Below, piece by piece: positions 56,481-64,000 of a stretch of DNA of 64,000 bases (positions are counted from its first letter, which is position 1; every line of letters starts with the position of its first letter). The translations under genes were made by a program, and so were the position numbers. The notes under the pieces were generated by a model, which saw nothing but the letters and a program-made list of their open reading frames with translations, was not told the DNA's origin and ran no database searches. This DNA comes from Pyrococcus yayanosii CH1 (GTDB lineage Archaea > Methanobacteriota_B > Thermococci > Thermococcales > Thermococcaceae). The stretch covers positions 620,001-684,000 of the forward strand of contig NC_015680.1 of NCBI RefSeq assembly GCF_000215995.1, in the 5' to 3' direction.

Positions 56481-59400
56481 CTCTTCTTTTTCTTATTTGA
56501 GAAAGTCTTTGCTTTAGCAAGCCTTTGCTTTACAAGCTCCACAACGGCCCTGTAAACCTCAAGCTGCTCTTCTTCAGTTAAGCCAAGAACTTCAAAGATA
56601 ATCCTGTCAAGCTCACGGCGGTCAGGCATTACCTTGTCCAAGCTAACGTCGTCTGGATTGATGTTACTGAGATCACGGTTGGGCTTCGGAAGGCCAAGCT
56701 CCTCGAAGATGGACTTGATTTCGCGGTTTGCCATGCGGTTGAAGGCGTGGAGGAGGCGTTGAATTTGACTCTGTGAGAATATTTTCGGATTCACAACAAG
56801 AATTTCAGCAGTCTCATAAACTTTGAAGTCCAAAGCACCTTCTCCTAAATTAGCTCTTCCTGTAAGTTCAATGATTATTGGAACTAGAGTTGTATTTAAT
56901 ACACTGGCTAAAAGCTCTGATGAGATATCCAGTTTTTTGTAGATGTCATAAAGCCGCGCATCACATAGAGCAATATCATTTAACCAGAAAGGAAACCTGA
57001 TGTTGTAACTCATCATGGAGGCCAAACTTCCGATTTTTCTGTCCCCTAACGCCCACCATGGATTTCTTGTTCTACATGTTGGTTTGTTTTGATATTCCTT
57101 GTTCTCTCCCCATTCAATGTAATGCAGTGCGTGTATTTTGTCTCTGTTCTCTAATTCTTCCTTGGAGAGATTGCAGAGGAACACCTTGAACTTCAGGTCT
57201 TCAAGTCTAATCCGATAGGTCTTTATCTCCTGTGGACTCTTAACAACGGGCCTCAAAAACTCCTCCTCGATATAGCCCTCCCAGCCCGCTTTATTCCTCA
57301 CCGCAATTAATCCTTCCTCGGGCTTGTGGACTCTACCACAAATCTTACATATTGGCCACTTTATTGGATTCTTAATTGGTTCCAAATAGAAGAACTCATT
57401 CGCTCCTGTTTTAATCCCAAATCTTACCTCAGCAATCTCCCCAAGCCTCACCAGCTTTCCTTTTCCTTTATCCAGAATCACGTAGAATATCCTTGGCGCT
57501 CTAATCAGTATTCCGCCCCACTTCATGCCCTTGTACTCGCCGGAGATGTTGTAGGTTCCGAGGAGTTGGTTCTTCTTTCCGACCTTAAGGCCGCCCATCT
57601 TTGCAAGCTCCACCGCTTTAACGCTCCTCACCCTCAGTTCATCGTCCTCGTAGCTGTAAACTTCCCCTCCAAAGACCTCAACGCCCTTAACCTTCCCCGC
57701 GTAGCACTCAAGGAGCCTGTCTATTATCCCGCGGCTCAGCCCGTCAAAGTTCCTCTTCAGCAAAACGAAGTTCACGCACTCCTCTCCAACCGTGTTGAAA
57801 AGCTCCTCGGGCTTTCTCGTCAAAACTGTAATCACTGTGTTGACGTCGGCCTGCTCGAAGCTCCTCGTCGTGTAGTCAATCACCGCCCTTAAGTGGGTGA
57901 ATCTCAAGAAGAACTCCTGTAAAGCGGTTCCGTAATCAACGTCAAGCCATGAGTTGGATGTAATGAAAACCAGCGCACCCTTAGGATTGAGCAGGTTGAC
58001 ACCCTGGATGAAAAAGTATGCATAGAGGTCACTTCTAGCTGGGAGCTTCATCTCGTACTTAAACTTCTCCTTGATTATGGTTTCCATATGTTCAATTATC
58101 TTCTTCTTGTACTCCTTCTTGAGTCTCTCCTGCTCCTTTTTGGGGAGCATCTGGAACTCCGCTAAATCGTAATACTCCGGGTAGATTTTTTCCTGCCTTA
58201 CATACGGTGGATTGGCTATCACTATATCAAAACCCCTCTTTTCGAGCATCACGTCTGGAAAGTCCAGCTCCCAGATGAAGGGCGGCTTCTCAAGGGCTGA
58301 GAAGTCCTCCTTTTTGACAGCCTCAAGGAGTAGCTTGACATCTTCCTTTTCCTTAGCCTTCAGCTCTTCCTTGAGGGCATTCTCAAGAAACTCTTGAAGA
58401 GCACCCCACTTGGCTCTCTCAATGTCCCTGAGCGTTACAGGTTTCCCATTTATCTTCTCCCCCATGTAATATGCTTTCACTAGATTCTTGTATGCGACTA
58501 TGGCCTCGCTTGCTCCTTTTTTTGCCCATAGTAATCTAAGGCTCTCACGGAACTTAGCGAGGGGTATCTCGATTATCTTTTTCTTCCCGTTTATTTTAAG
58601 GACAAAGTAAGGTGGCGCTAAGGAGTCACCAACAGCTAGCTTAGTCTCGAGGTTTGGAAGAATTGGCTCATTTGGGATTTCTTCCTCTTTTTCAATTAGT
58701 GCTAACCAAAGTCTCAGTTTGGCTACCCGTACCGCCCATTCCTTAATGTCAACTCCGTAAATGTTATCCCTGATTATGGCGAGCTTTCTTTCGTAATCCA
58801 CTTTTACCCTTGCCTTCTCGTAGAGTTCCATAAGAAGATGGAACATTCCCACAAGAAATGCCCCACTCCCAGCCGCTGGATCGACTATTTTAACATCTTC
58901 AAGAGCACTAATTAACCCCCTTGGTAGCGGTCTTTTCTCCCACTCATGAAGCGGCGTAAATACAAACTCCCTCAAAAGCTCGTCCTCAACCTTTGTGTTT
59001 CTCCTTAGATACTCATAAATCGCCATCCTACACATGAAGTCTACCTCTGCTCTCGGCGTGTAGAAGATTCCCGAAACCCTTCGTTCTTCTTCCTCCAAAG
59101 CTTTCTCTTCCTCAGCAATCAAAGACTCGTAAATCTTTCCAAGCATTGCTGGATCAACTGCAACCTCAACCTCATAAGGCGTCTCTTCGGTTACGGTAAA
59201 GTTGTACTCTTCAAAGAAATCGAATATTAGCTCCTTTAATAGCTCATCTGGAAGTGATGTAATTATTTCATCTAAATCAACGCCTCCAACTTTAATGTGG
59301 TTGAAAAGACCGCCGTTGAAGTAGGGAACCATTCTAAATGCGTAAAATACTGGATCTGGTAACCTTTTGTTGAAATGTCTATCTTGAGCTGGTTTATTCA

Positions 59401-60334
59401 TTACATTTACAAATAGGTTTCTGAGAAAGTCCCTGTAGAATTCCAAATCATCGTAGCCATCTTTTTTCTTGTACTCTTGGTACATTTCCCAGAGCCAGCT
59501 AACAAATCTTTTCTTATTTGTTACTATCTCATCAACTGGATACTTAATTTTCACTTTATCGTTTATGATCCATCCTTTTTTCTGTAGGAAATAAACAAAC
59601 ATCAATCTGTTGAAGAAAGTGTGAGCAAATGTCTTAGCAGCTCTTTCAACGAATATGTCTTTTGGCAATTCCCCCGTGTAAACTTCTTCGAGCTTTTTCC
59701 CGTAGAGCTTCTTTATTACCCCCTTGAGCTTGTAGTGGTACTTCTTGTAATCTTGGAAGAATTCCTCCGTGAGCGGTCTAACGTGCATATATTCGTCAAT
59801 GAACACTTTTATCTGAGAAGCCGGAGGATACTCTTTGAGCTTTTTAATTTCTTCTCCGACCTTTAAAATGCCCTCAATTAGTGTTCTGAATTTTCCGTAG
59901 CTTGGATCTATCACGTAAATATTCGCCTTCGCTACATCAGTTTCACGCCTGTACACGGGAACTAAAAGCTTCCAGTATCCCCCATGTTCAATTATGGTCA
60001 GGAAGTTTGCAAATTCCAAGTTTATAGAGCCCGTGAACTCAACGAGATCTTTTATAATCCCTTGCCTGTACCTCACTGTGTCACTTTTACCCTTTCCCTT
60101 GACGTAGATTATGTAGAATGAGCCATCCTTTGAGGGAGATCTTGCAATTATCTTTGCGAATTCAGTATTTTCCGAAACAAACTTTCTGAAGCTCTCTACT
60201 GGGATGTCTTCATCACTATACTTAAAACCCCACACATCGACGAAAATTCTCCTAAACACATCAATCGCTTCAGATGAGCTTATATTATTCTTGAGTCTGC
60301 TAAAATACCTCTCTTCAATTTGAGTGGGAGTCAT
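56477..60334 (-). CDS. Large Eco57I-like DNA adenine methyltransferase
   Basis: A 1285-residue protein. Motif I is DPAAGSGAF at 485-493 and the catalytic motif IV is NPPY at 708-711, as in N6-adenine methyltransferases. Residues 1-430 form an N-terminal region with no PD-(D/E)xK motif I can see. From about 900 on is a TaqI-like target-recognition region (GLKVGKKNQLLGTYNISGEY, KPTCRTRNPWWALGDRK). It could be a class IIG-like enzyme, a PglX-like BREX methylase or the methylase of a helicase-methylase-ATPase system; the PLD helicase downstream favours the last. The ATG follows GGGGAGATAATA. It starts the minus-strand island operon. Confidence 0.87.
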   Translation of the reverse strand: MTPTQIEERYFSRLKNNISSSEAIDVFRRIFVDVWGFKYSDEDIPVESFRKFVSENTEFAKIIARSPSKDGSFYIIYVKGKGKSDTVRYRQGIIKDLVEFTGSINLEFANFLTIIEHGGYWKLLVPVYRRETDVAKANIYVIDPSYGKFRTLIEGILKVGEEIKKLKEYPPASQIKVFIDEYMHVRPLTEEFFQDYKKYHYKLKGVIKKLYGKKLEEVYTGELPKDIFVERAAKTFAHTFFNRLMFVYFLQKKGWIINDKVKIKYPVDEIVTNKKRFVSWLWEMYQEYKKKDGYDDLEFYRDFLRNLFVNVMNKPAQDRHFNKRLPDPVFYAFRMVPYFNGGLFNHIKVGGVDLDEIITSLPDELLKELIFDFFEEYNFTVTEETPYEVEVAVDPAMLGKIYESLIAEEEKALEEEERRVSGIFYTPRAEVDFMCRMAIYEYLRRNTKVEDELLREFVFTPLHEWEKRPLPRGLISALEDVKIVDPAAGSGAFLVGMFHLLMELYEKARVKVDYERKLAIIRDNIYGVDIKEWAVRVAKLRLWLALIEKEEEIPNEPILPNLETKLAVGDSLAPPYFVLKINGKKKIIEIPLAKFRESLRLLWAKKGASEAIVAYKNLVKAYYMGEKINGKPVTLRDIERAKWGALQEFLENALKEELKAKEKEDVKLLLEAVKKEDFSALEKPPFIWELDFPDVMLEKRGFDIVIANPPYVRQEKIYPEYYDLAEFQMLPKKEQERLKKEYKKKIIEHMETIIKEKFKYEMKLPARSDLYAYFFIQGVNLLNPKGALVFITSNSWLDVDYGTALQEFFLRFTHLRAVIDYTTRSFEQADVNTVITVLTRKPEELFNTVGEECVNFVLLKRNFDGLSRGIIDRLLECYAGKVKGVEVFGGEVYSYEDDELRVRSVKAVELAKMGGLKVGKKNQLLGTYNISGEYKGMKWGGILIRAPRIFYVILDKGKGKLVRLGEIAEVRFGIKTGANEFFYLEPIKNPIKWPICKICGRVHKPEEGLIAVRNKAGWEGYIEEEFLRPVVKSPQEIKTYRIRLEDLKFKVFLCNLSKEELENRDKIHALHYIEWGENKEYQNKPTCRTRNPWWALGDRKIGSLASMMSYNIRFPFWLNDIALCDARLYDIYKKLDISSELLASVLNTTLVPIIIELTGRANLGEGALDFKVYETAEILVVNPKIFSQSQIQRLLHAFNRMANREIKSIFEELGLPKPNRDLSNINPDDVSLDKVMPDRRELDRIIFEVLGLTEEEQLEVYRAVVELVKQRLAKAKTFSNKKKKR

Positions 60335-60431
60335 TATTATCTCCCCACTAGTTCTAAACCCAAAGACATAAAACTAAAGTAATAAGGAGTTTTTAGGGTT
60401 ATCGGTTGAAAGTGTCTAGGTGGTGAGATAT

Positions 60432-60881
60432 ATGGAAGAGGAAATAGTGGGAGTAACATTTCCAGTGCCAAAGCCCCTGTTAGATAGGATCCTAAAAGAA
60501 GGCAAAACAGTTTTTGTGAAGCCCTCAACGCTTAGAGTAAAGCCTGGAATGAAAATCGTTTTCTATGCTTCCCGAGAGAATCAGGGATTCCACGGAGAGG
60601 CAGAAGTTGAAAGCGTTAGGCATTTCAAAAACATCGAAGAGATCATTAAAGAGTATAGGAACGAGCTCTTCCTAACACCAGAAGAGCTCAGGAAATATGA
60701 GAGAGACAGACGGAGGTGGCATTCACGCGGGAAAAGGCCCAGGCCATGGATGGTGCTTAAACTTAAAGGCATCAGAAGGTACCCAAGGATAGTAAAGCCC
60801 AAGCGCTTCATCGCGGTCTCCGGAAGATACATCAGAGAGAGCGAGTATCAAGAAATTCTCGCCAAGGTGGGTTTCAAGTAG
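60432..60881 (+). CDS. DUF365 family protein
   Basis: A 149-residue archaeal protein of DUF365. It starts EEEIVGVTFPVPKPLLDRILKEGKTVFVKPSTL and contains IVKPKRFIAVSGRYI near the end, both typical. The fold is thought to be PUA/ASCH-like, which would suit nucleic-acid binding; this is inference. ATG at 60432 follows GGTGGTGAGAT. It is divergent from the methyltransferase and marks the right edge of the island. Confidence 0.82.
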   Translation: MEEEIVGVTFPVPKPLLDRILKEGKTVFVKPSTLRVKPGMKIVFYASRENQGFHGEAEVESVRHFKNIEEIIKEYRNELFLTPEELRKYERDRRRWHSRGKRPRPWMVLKLKGIRRYPRIVKPKRFIAVSGRYIRESEYQEILAKVGFK

Positions 60882-60914
60882 AAAGCGGCACCATTGCTGA
60901 ACTTGGAGTTCCCA

Positions 60915-61175
60915 TTTGCGTATAGTTCACTACTTGTTTACTACAGGACCAATCCTTGTTTCTTGCTGTTTTTGGAGTATTTTGAAAGAGGTATCATCAT
61001 TGAGTTGCGTGAGTTTTTCACGCAAATTGTTAGATAACCCAACTTATCCCTAAGCATATGGGAGTGGATACATATGAGAGAGAAAATATTATCAATTCCA
61101 TGTATGGTAAACTATACAGTAAAATGGTAAACGTATAGTAAACCACAGTGTGTACCATATAGTATTCGAGGGGGT
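60915..61175. repeat. Repeated GTAAAC/GTATAG motifs and a hairpin
   Basis: The motif GTAAACTATAC occurs at about 61107-61118, a variant GTAAACGTATAGTAAAC at about 61127-61143, and an inverted variant GTATAGTTCAC with GTTTACTAC near 60920-60941. CTATAC and GTATAG form a dyad 15 nt apart. A perfect hairpin TTGCGTGA with TCACGCAA lies at 61005-61025. These look like operator or replication-type repeats upstream of a micro-ORF. Confidence 0.5.
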
Positions 61176-61182
61176 GATCGGA

Positions 61183-61248
61183 ATGGCCAAAAAACCAGCC
61201 CTTCATAAACCTTCAAAGGAAAATGCTAAGACAAAACTTTTGAAGTGA
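61183..61248 (+). CDS. Micro-ORF, 21 residues
   Basis: ATG follows GAGGGGGTGATCGGA, a perfect ribosome-binding site. It encodes a very basic peptide starting MAKKPALHKPSKENAKT. It may be a real small protein or the N-terminal stub of a lost regulator whose operator repeats survive upstream. Not recognised. Confidence 0.45.
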   Translation: MAKKPALHKPSKENAKTKLLK

Positions 61249-61254
61249 CATATT

Positions 61255-61365
61255 CCTTATGGTCGTCCAGTCCCCGGAGAGAGGGAAGGGTGGGAGAGTC
61301 ACCCCAAGGCGACTTAGTTGATTCGGGTTATCGGAGCAATTACGCGCTCCATCCCAGTGCCAAGT
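61255..61365. other. GC-rich segment after pyruvate kinase
   Basis: Unlike the AT-rich region before it, this stretch is GC-rich and has a perfect GGAGC with GCTCC hairpin near 61334-61351. One plus-strand frame stays open for about 38 codons and ends in the pyruvate kinase stop region, with protein-like SPQGDLVDSGYRSNYALHP. It may be a structured 3' region of the pyk transcript or a fragment of a mobile gene. No firm identity. Confidence 0.35.
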
Positions 61366-62796
61366 TCAGGCTATCGTGAAGATCTTGATGGAGTTCGTGC
61401 CGACGGTCTTCTCTATGGGCTTCCCTTCCGTCATGAGGACGATGTCATCGCTCTGAACGAGCCCGAGCCCTTTGATTAGCCTCACTATGTCCCTCTCGTC
61501 GAAGTCTTCTTCCATGCAGAAGGGGTAGACGCCGTAGCTGAACATGAGGTTGTTGCAGACCCTCTCATCCGTGGAAAAGGCAAGAATCCACTGCTTTGGC
61601 TTGAACCTGGAAATAAGGCGGGGAGTTCTTCCCGTCCTCGTCGGCGTGAGGATGTACTTTATGTTCACGGTGCAGAGTGCATCTACTATGCTCCTTGTGA
61701 TCGCCTCCTTTATCGCCCCCTTCTGCGGCGTGATTTCCATGAACTCTCTCATCCGGACCATTCCGAAGCTTTCCCTGTACTCCTCGGTTACCTTGGCTAT
61801 CTTCACCATCATCTCAACGGCCTCGACCGGGAACTTTCCGACGGCCGTCTCCTCGGAAAGCATGACCGCGTCCGTTCCATCAAGGATGGCGTTTGCTACA
61901 TCCGTAACCTCCGCCCTCGTGGGAACTTTCTCCGTCGTCATGGAGACGAGCATCTGAGTGGCGGTTATCACTGGCTTGCCCTGCACGTTGGCCTTCCTTA
62001 TCAGTTGCTTCTGAAGGATTGGGAGCCTCTCTATGGGCATCTCAACGCCTAAATCGCCGCGAGCTATCATTATGGCGTCGGCCGCGTTGAGTATCTCGTC
62101 AAAGTTTCTGACCGCGTCAGGCCTCTCGATTTTGGCCACGACGAAGACGTTCCCGGCACCCTTCTTCTCAAGGAATCTCTTGACCTTAAGGACATCGTAG
62201 ACGCTTCCCACGAAGCTTATGCCAATTGCGTCCACGCCGTGCTCTATCGCGAACTCTATTATCTCCATGTCTCTCGGAGTAACGGCCTCTACCGGGAGAT
62301 GGGCCTTTGGAATGTTTATGCCCTTCCTTGAGAAGAGCTTCCCACCCGAGATAACGAGGGCTTCGACATCCGTGTCCCTTACCTCCTCAACCTTTAAGAC
62401 TATGTAGCCGTCGCTGAGGTATATCGTGTCGCCCTTGGATACCAGCCTCGGAAAATCCTTGTACTCGACTGGGATTACCATTCCGTCCCCTTCAACGTCC
62501 CTCGTTGTGAGGATTACCTTATCCCCCCTCCTCAGCTCCACGTAGCTGCCCTTTATCTCCCCAACCCGTATCTTGAGGCCGGGAAGATCGGCAAGGATTG
62601 CCACCCTCCTGTCGAGCTTCTGCGAAGCTTCCCTCACGGCCTCTATCACCTTGGCGTGCTCCTCGAAGGTCCCGTGGGAGAAGTTTATGCGGGCAACGCT
62701 CATGCCGGCTTTTATGAGCTTCTCAATCATCCTCTTCGATTTCGTTGCGGGCCCTATCGTCGCCACAATTTTCGTCTTCTGGGGAGGAAGCTTCAT
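61366..62796 (-). CDS. pyk: Pyruvate kinase
   Basis: Last step of glycolysis, making ATP and pyruvate from phosphoenolpyruvate. 476 residues from ATG at 62796 (MKLPPQKTKIVATIGPATKS), which follows GAGGGGAATCCCC; a 14-residue extension is rejected. Active-site stretches are ARINFSHG, ILADLPGLKIRVG, MIARGDLGVEMP and ILDGTDAVMLSEETAVGKFP. A CTTAAA TATA-like box lies near 62830-62838 on the minus strand. No complete glycolytic operator was found upstream, in contrast to glgP. Confidence 0.95.
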   Translation of the reverse strand: MKLPPQKTKIVATIGPATKSKRMIEKLIKAGMSVARINFSHGTFEEHAKVIEAVREASQKLDRRVAILADLPGLKIRVGEIKGSYVELRRGDKVILTTRDVEGDGMVIPVEYKDFPRLVSKGDTIYLSDGYIVLKVEEVRDTDVEALVISGGKLFSRKGINIPKAHLPVEAVTPRDMEIIEFAIEHGVDAIGISFVGSVYDVLKVKRFLEKKGAGNVFVVAKIERPDAVRNFDEILNAADAIMIARGDLGVEMPIERLPILQKQLIRKANVQGKPVITATQMLVSMTTEKVPTRAEVTDVANAILDGTDAVMLSEETAVGKFPVEAVEMMVKIAKVTEEYRESFGMVRMREFMEITPQKGAIKEAITRSIVDALCTVNIKYILTPTRTGRTPRLISRFKPKQWILAFSTDERVCNNLMFSYGVYPFCMEEDFDERDIVRLIKGLGLVQSDDIVLMTEGKPIEKTVGTNSIKIFTIA

Positions 62797-62892
62797 GGGG
62801 ATTCCCCTCGAAATAATTTTCCGGGAGGCTTTAAGCATTTGTTCCCAACAGGTTTATATCACTACCCTTTTCACTACCCGCTGGTGATTGTG

Positions 62893-63960
62893 GTGAGGGT
62901 CATAGGTGTAGATCCCGGGACCAGGAGCTTCGACGTCATAGGTCTCGAAGATGGGAAGGTAAAACTTGACCTCAGCTACCCGAGCGAGGTCGTCGCGGAG
63001 GAGCCTGAGAGAATAGTTAGGGACATTGAGAGGTTTAATGCTGAATTGATCGTCGGGCCGAGCGGTTACGGCCTCCCGCTCAAGCACATAAGCGAGCTGA
63101 CCGAGAGAGACCGTTTCGAAATGACCCTCGTGAGAGAGGAGGAGATGAAGGAGATACCCGTCCTCATCGGCCTACAGAAGATCGTCGATGGGATGGCCGA
63201 GAAGGGTATGAACGTGTGGTTCATACCTGGCGTCATTCATCTCCCGACCGTCCCCGAATGGAGGAAGTATAACAAGATCGATATGGGAACCGCCGATAAA
63301 ATGGCCATAACAGTTCTTGGAATCTACGATCAGGCCAAGAGACTCGGCATCGAATATCCGGAGGTCTCGTTCGTCCTCCTTGAGGTCGGCTTCGGCTACA
63401 ATTATGCGGGAGCTGTGAAGGGTGGAAAAATCGTCGATGGTATTGGTGGAACGATTTTCCCCGGACCGGCTTATGTGAACAGCGGCGCCCTTGATGGGGA
63501 AATTGCTTACCTAATCGGAAAGCTCAAGAAGTGGCATCTCTTCTGGGGAGGAGCCTCGATAATAGCGGCCGAGAAGATACTTCCACCGGAGGAGTTCGCT
63601 AGGAGGCTTGATGAAGAGCCCTTCGCGAGGGCATGGGAGGCCATGAAGGATGGCTTCATCAAGGCCGTTGCCAGCGAGCTGGCAGTTGTTGGTAAGGCGA
63701 AGGAGATAATCCTCTCCGGCAGGCTGATGCGCATCGACGAGCTCAGAAAGGATGTGCAGGACACCTTTGAGGACGTCTTCGGTCTTCCCGTCGTCAAGCT
63801 ACGTGGCCTGGAGGGCAAAGCAAAGGAGGCCGCCCAGGGAAGCGCGATAATCGGGGATGGCCTTGCAGGGGGCCAATTTAGAGATTTAGTCGAGCACGTC
63901 GAGATAAAAAAGGCCAGAGGAAGCGTTCTTGACTGGGTGAAGCTTCCGCTCAAGCTCTGA
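62893..63960 (+). CDS. DUF1464 family protein (ASKHA-like)
   Basis: A 355-residue archaeal protein of DUF1464. The N-terminal VRVIGVDPGTRSFDVIGLEDG looks like the phosphate-1 loop of the actin/sugar-kinase fold and GYNYAGAVKGGKIVDGIGGT like phosphate-2; function is unknown. GTG at 62893 is used, after GGTGATT; GTGs at 62884 and 62890 are possible, and the long frame into the pyk promoter is rejected. A TATA box TTTATATC is at 62853-62860, so the leader is short. It is divergent from pyk with 96 nt between starts. Confidence 0.87.
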   Translation: MRVIGVDPGTRSFDVIGLEDGKVKLDLSYPSEVVAEEPERIVRDIERFNAELIVGPSGYGLPLKHISELTERDRFEMTLVREEEMKEIPVLIGLQKIVDGMAEKGMNVWFIPGVIHLPTVPEWRKYNKIDMGTADKMAITVLGIYDQAKRLGIEYPEVSFVLLEVGFGYNYAGAVKGGKIVDGIGGTIFPGPAYVNSGALDGEIAYLIGKLKKWHLFWGGASIIAAEKILPPEEFARRLDEEPFARAWEAMKDGFIKAVASELAVVGKAKEIILSGRLMRIDELRKDVQDTFEDVFGLPVVKLRGLEGKAKEAAQGSAIIGDGLAGGQFRDLVEHVEIKKARGSVLDWVKLPLKL

Positions 63961-64000
63961 ACTTCCTTCTTCTGCCCACCAAACTTTTTAACCAAAGGTT

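Noticed and set aside
56272-56520. 82-codon frame overlapping the methyltransferase end and the KwaA-like start
   Set aside because: It lies in another frame of two better supported, coupled genes and lacks membrane helices or a ribosome site.
62857-62875. TATCACTACCC near pyk as a glycolytic operator
   Set aside because: Only the left half matches; the GTGATA half is absent at the required distance.
62656-62892. N-terminal extension of the DUF1464 gene
   Set aside because: It would run through the pyk promoter and start; the actin-like fold begins at 62893 and a TATA box lies inside the extension.

Overview
The window is a chromosomal segment of a hyperthermophilic euryarchaeon of the order Thermococcales, most likely Pyrococcus or a close Thermococcus. 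This rests on recognisable proteins: a 20S proteasome beta subunit, deoxyhypusine synthase, a Thermococcales S-layer protein, a pyrolysin-like protease, a 616-residue prolyl oligopeptidase of the P. furiosus type, a GH57 branching enzyme, a CGP-CTERM surface protein and the ADP-forming acetyl-CoA synthetase alpha subunit. Genes are densely packed with 1-4 nt overlaps, Shine-Dalgarno sequences of the GGAGGTGA type and archaeal TATA boxes. GC content is about half by eye in the core, visibly lower from about 49.4 to 60.4 kb. No tRNA, rRNA or CRISPR array was seen.

From 1 to 49.3 kb the region is mostly core metabolism and information processing. In order: proteasome beta; a cluster with TrmY, a CPBP protease, an unknown protein and an FKBP prolyl isomerase; deoxyhypusine synthase; the S-layer gene with a linked secreted protein; AmrS; PanE, a PhoU-like protein and SerA; branching enzyme; RqcH with an unknown partner; a radical SAM protein, OsmC, a YgjP-type peptidase and an MBL hydrolase; a CGP-CTERM Cys-rich protein, a ThiR-like regulator and YjbQ; PyrBI; pyrolysin; an M20 amidohydrolase; DphB; glucan phosphorylase with a putative glycolytic operator; a SAH deaminase, DUF835 and macro-domain operon; PyrD; acetyl-CoA synthetase alpha; L37e and Lsm; an FL11-type regulator; prolyl oligopeptidase; a TraB, RNase Z and racemase-fold operon; prolidase; GcvT. 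Around 47.0-48.15 kb there is gene decay: a doubly frameshifted GNAT acetyltransferase and the tail of an archaeal ATPase. MoeA follows.

The accessory part is 49.36-60.33 kb, all on the minus strand and AT-richer. Transcription would run from a 1285-residue Eco57I-like adenine methyltransferase into a four-helix membrane protein and a 343-residue protein that together resemble Kiwa KwaA and KwaB. Then come an unknown helical 239-residue protein, a 64-codon small ORF and a frameshifted ATPase remnant with a damaged Walker A. A gap with a highly structured GC-rich stretch (possibly the end of an IS200/IS605 tnpB or an ncRNA) separates these from a 1139-residue PLD-SNF2 helicase. This is the best candidate for an undescribed or composite antiviral system. 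The helicase stop codon lies 5 nt before moeA, so the island feeds directly into a housekeeping gene.

Right of the island lie a DUF365 gene, a 480-nt region with repeats and a micro-ORF, pyruvate kinase and a DUF1464 gene. All assignments come from reading translated sequence and remembered family signatures; no database search was possible.
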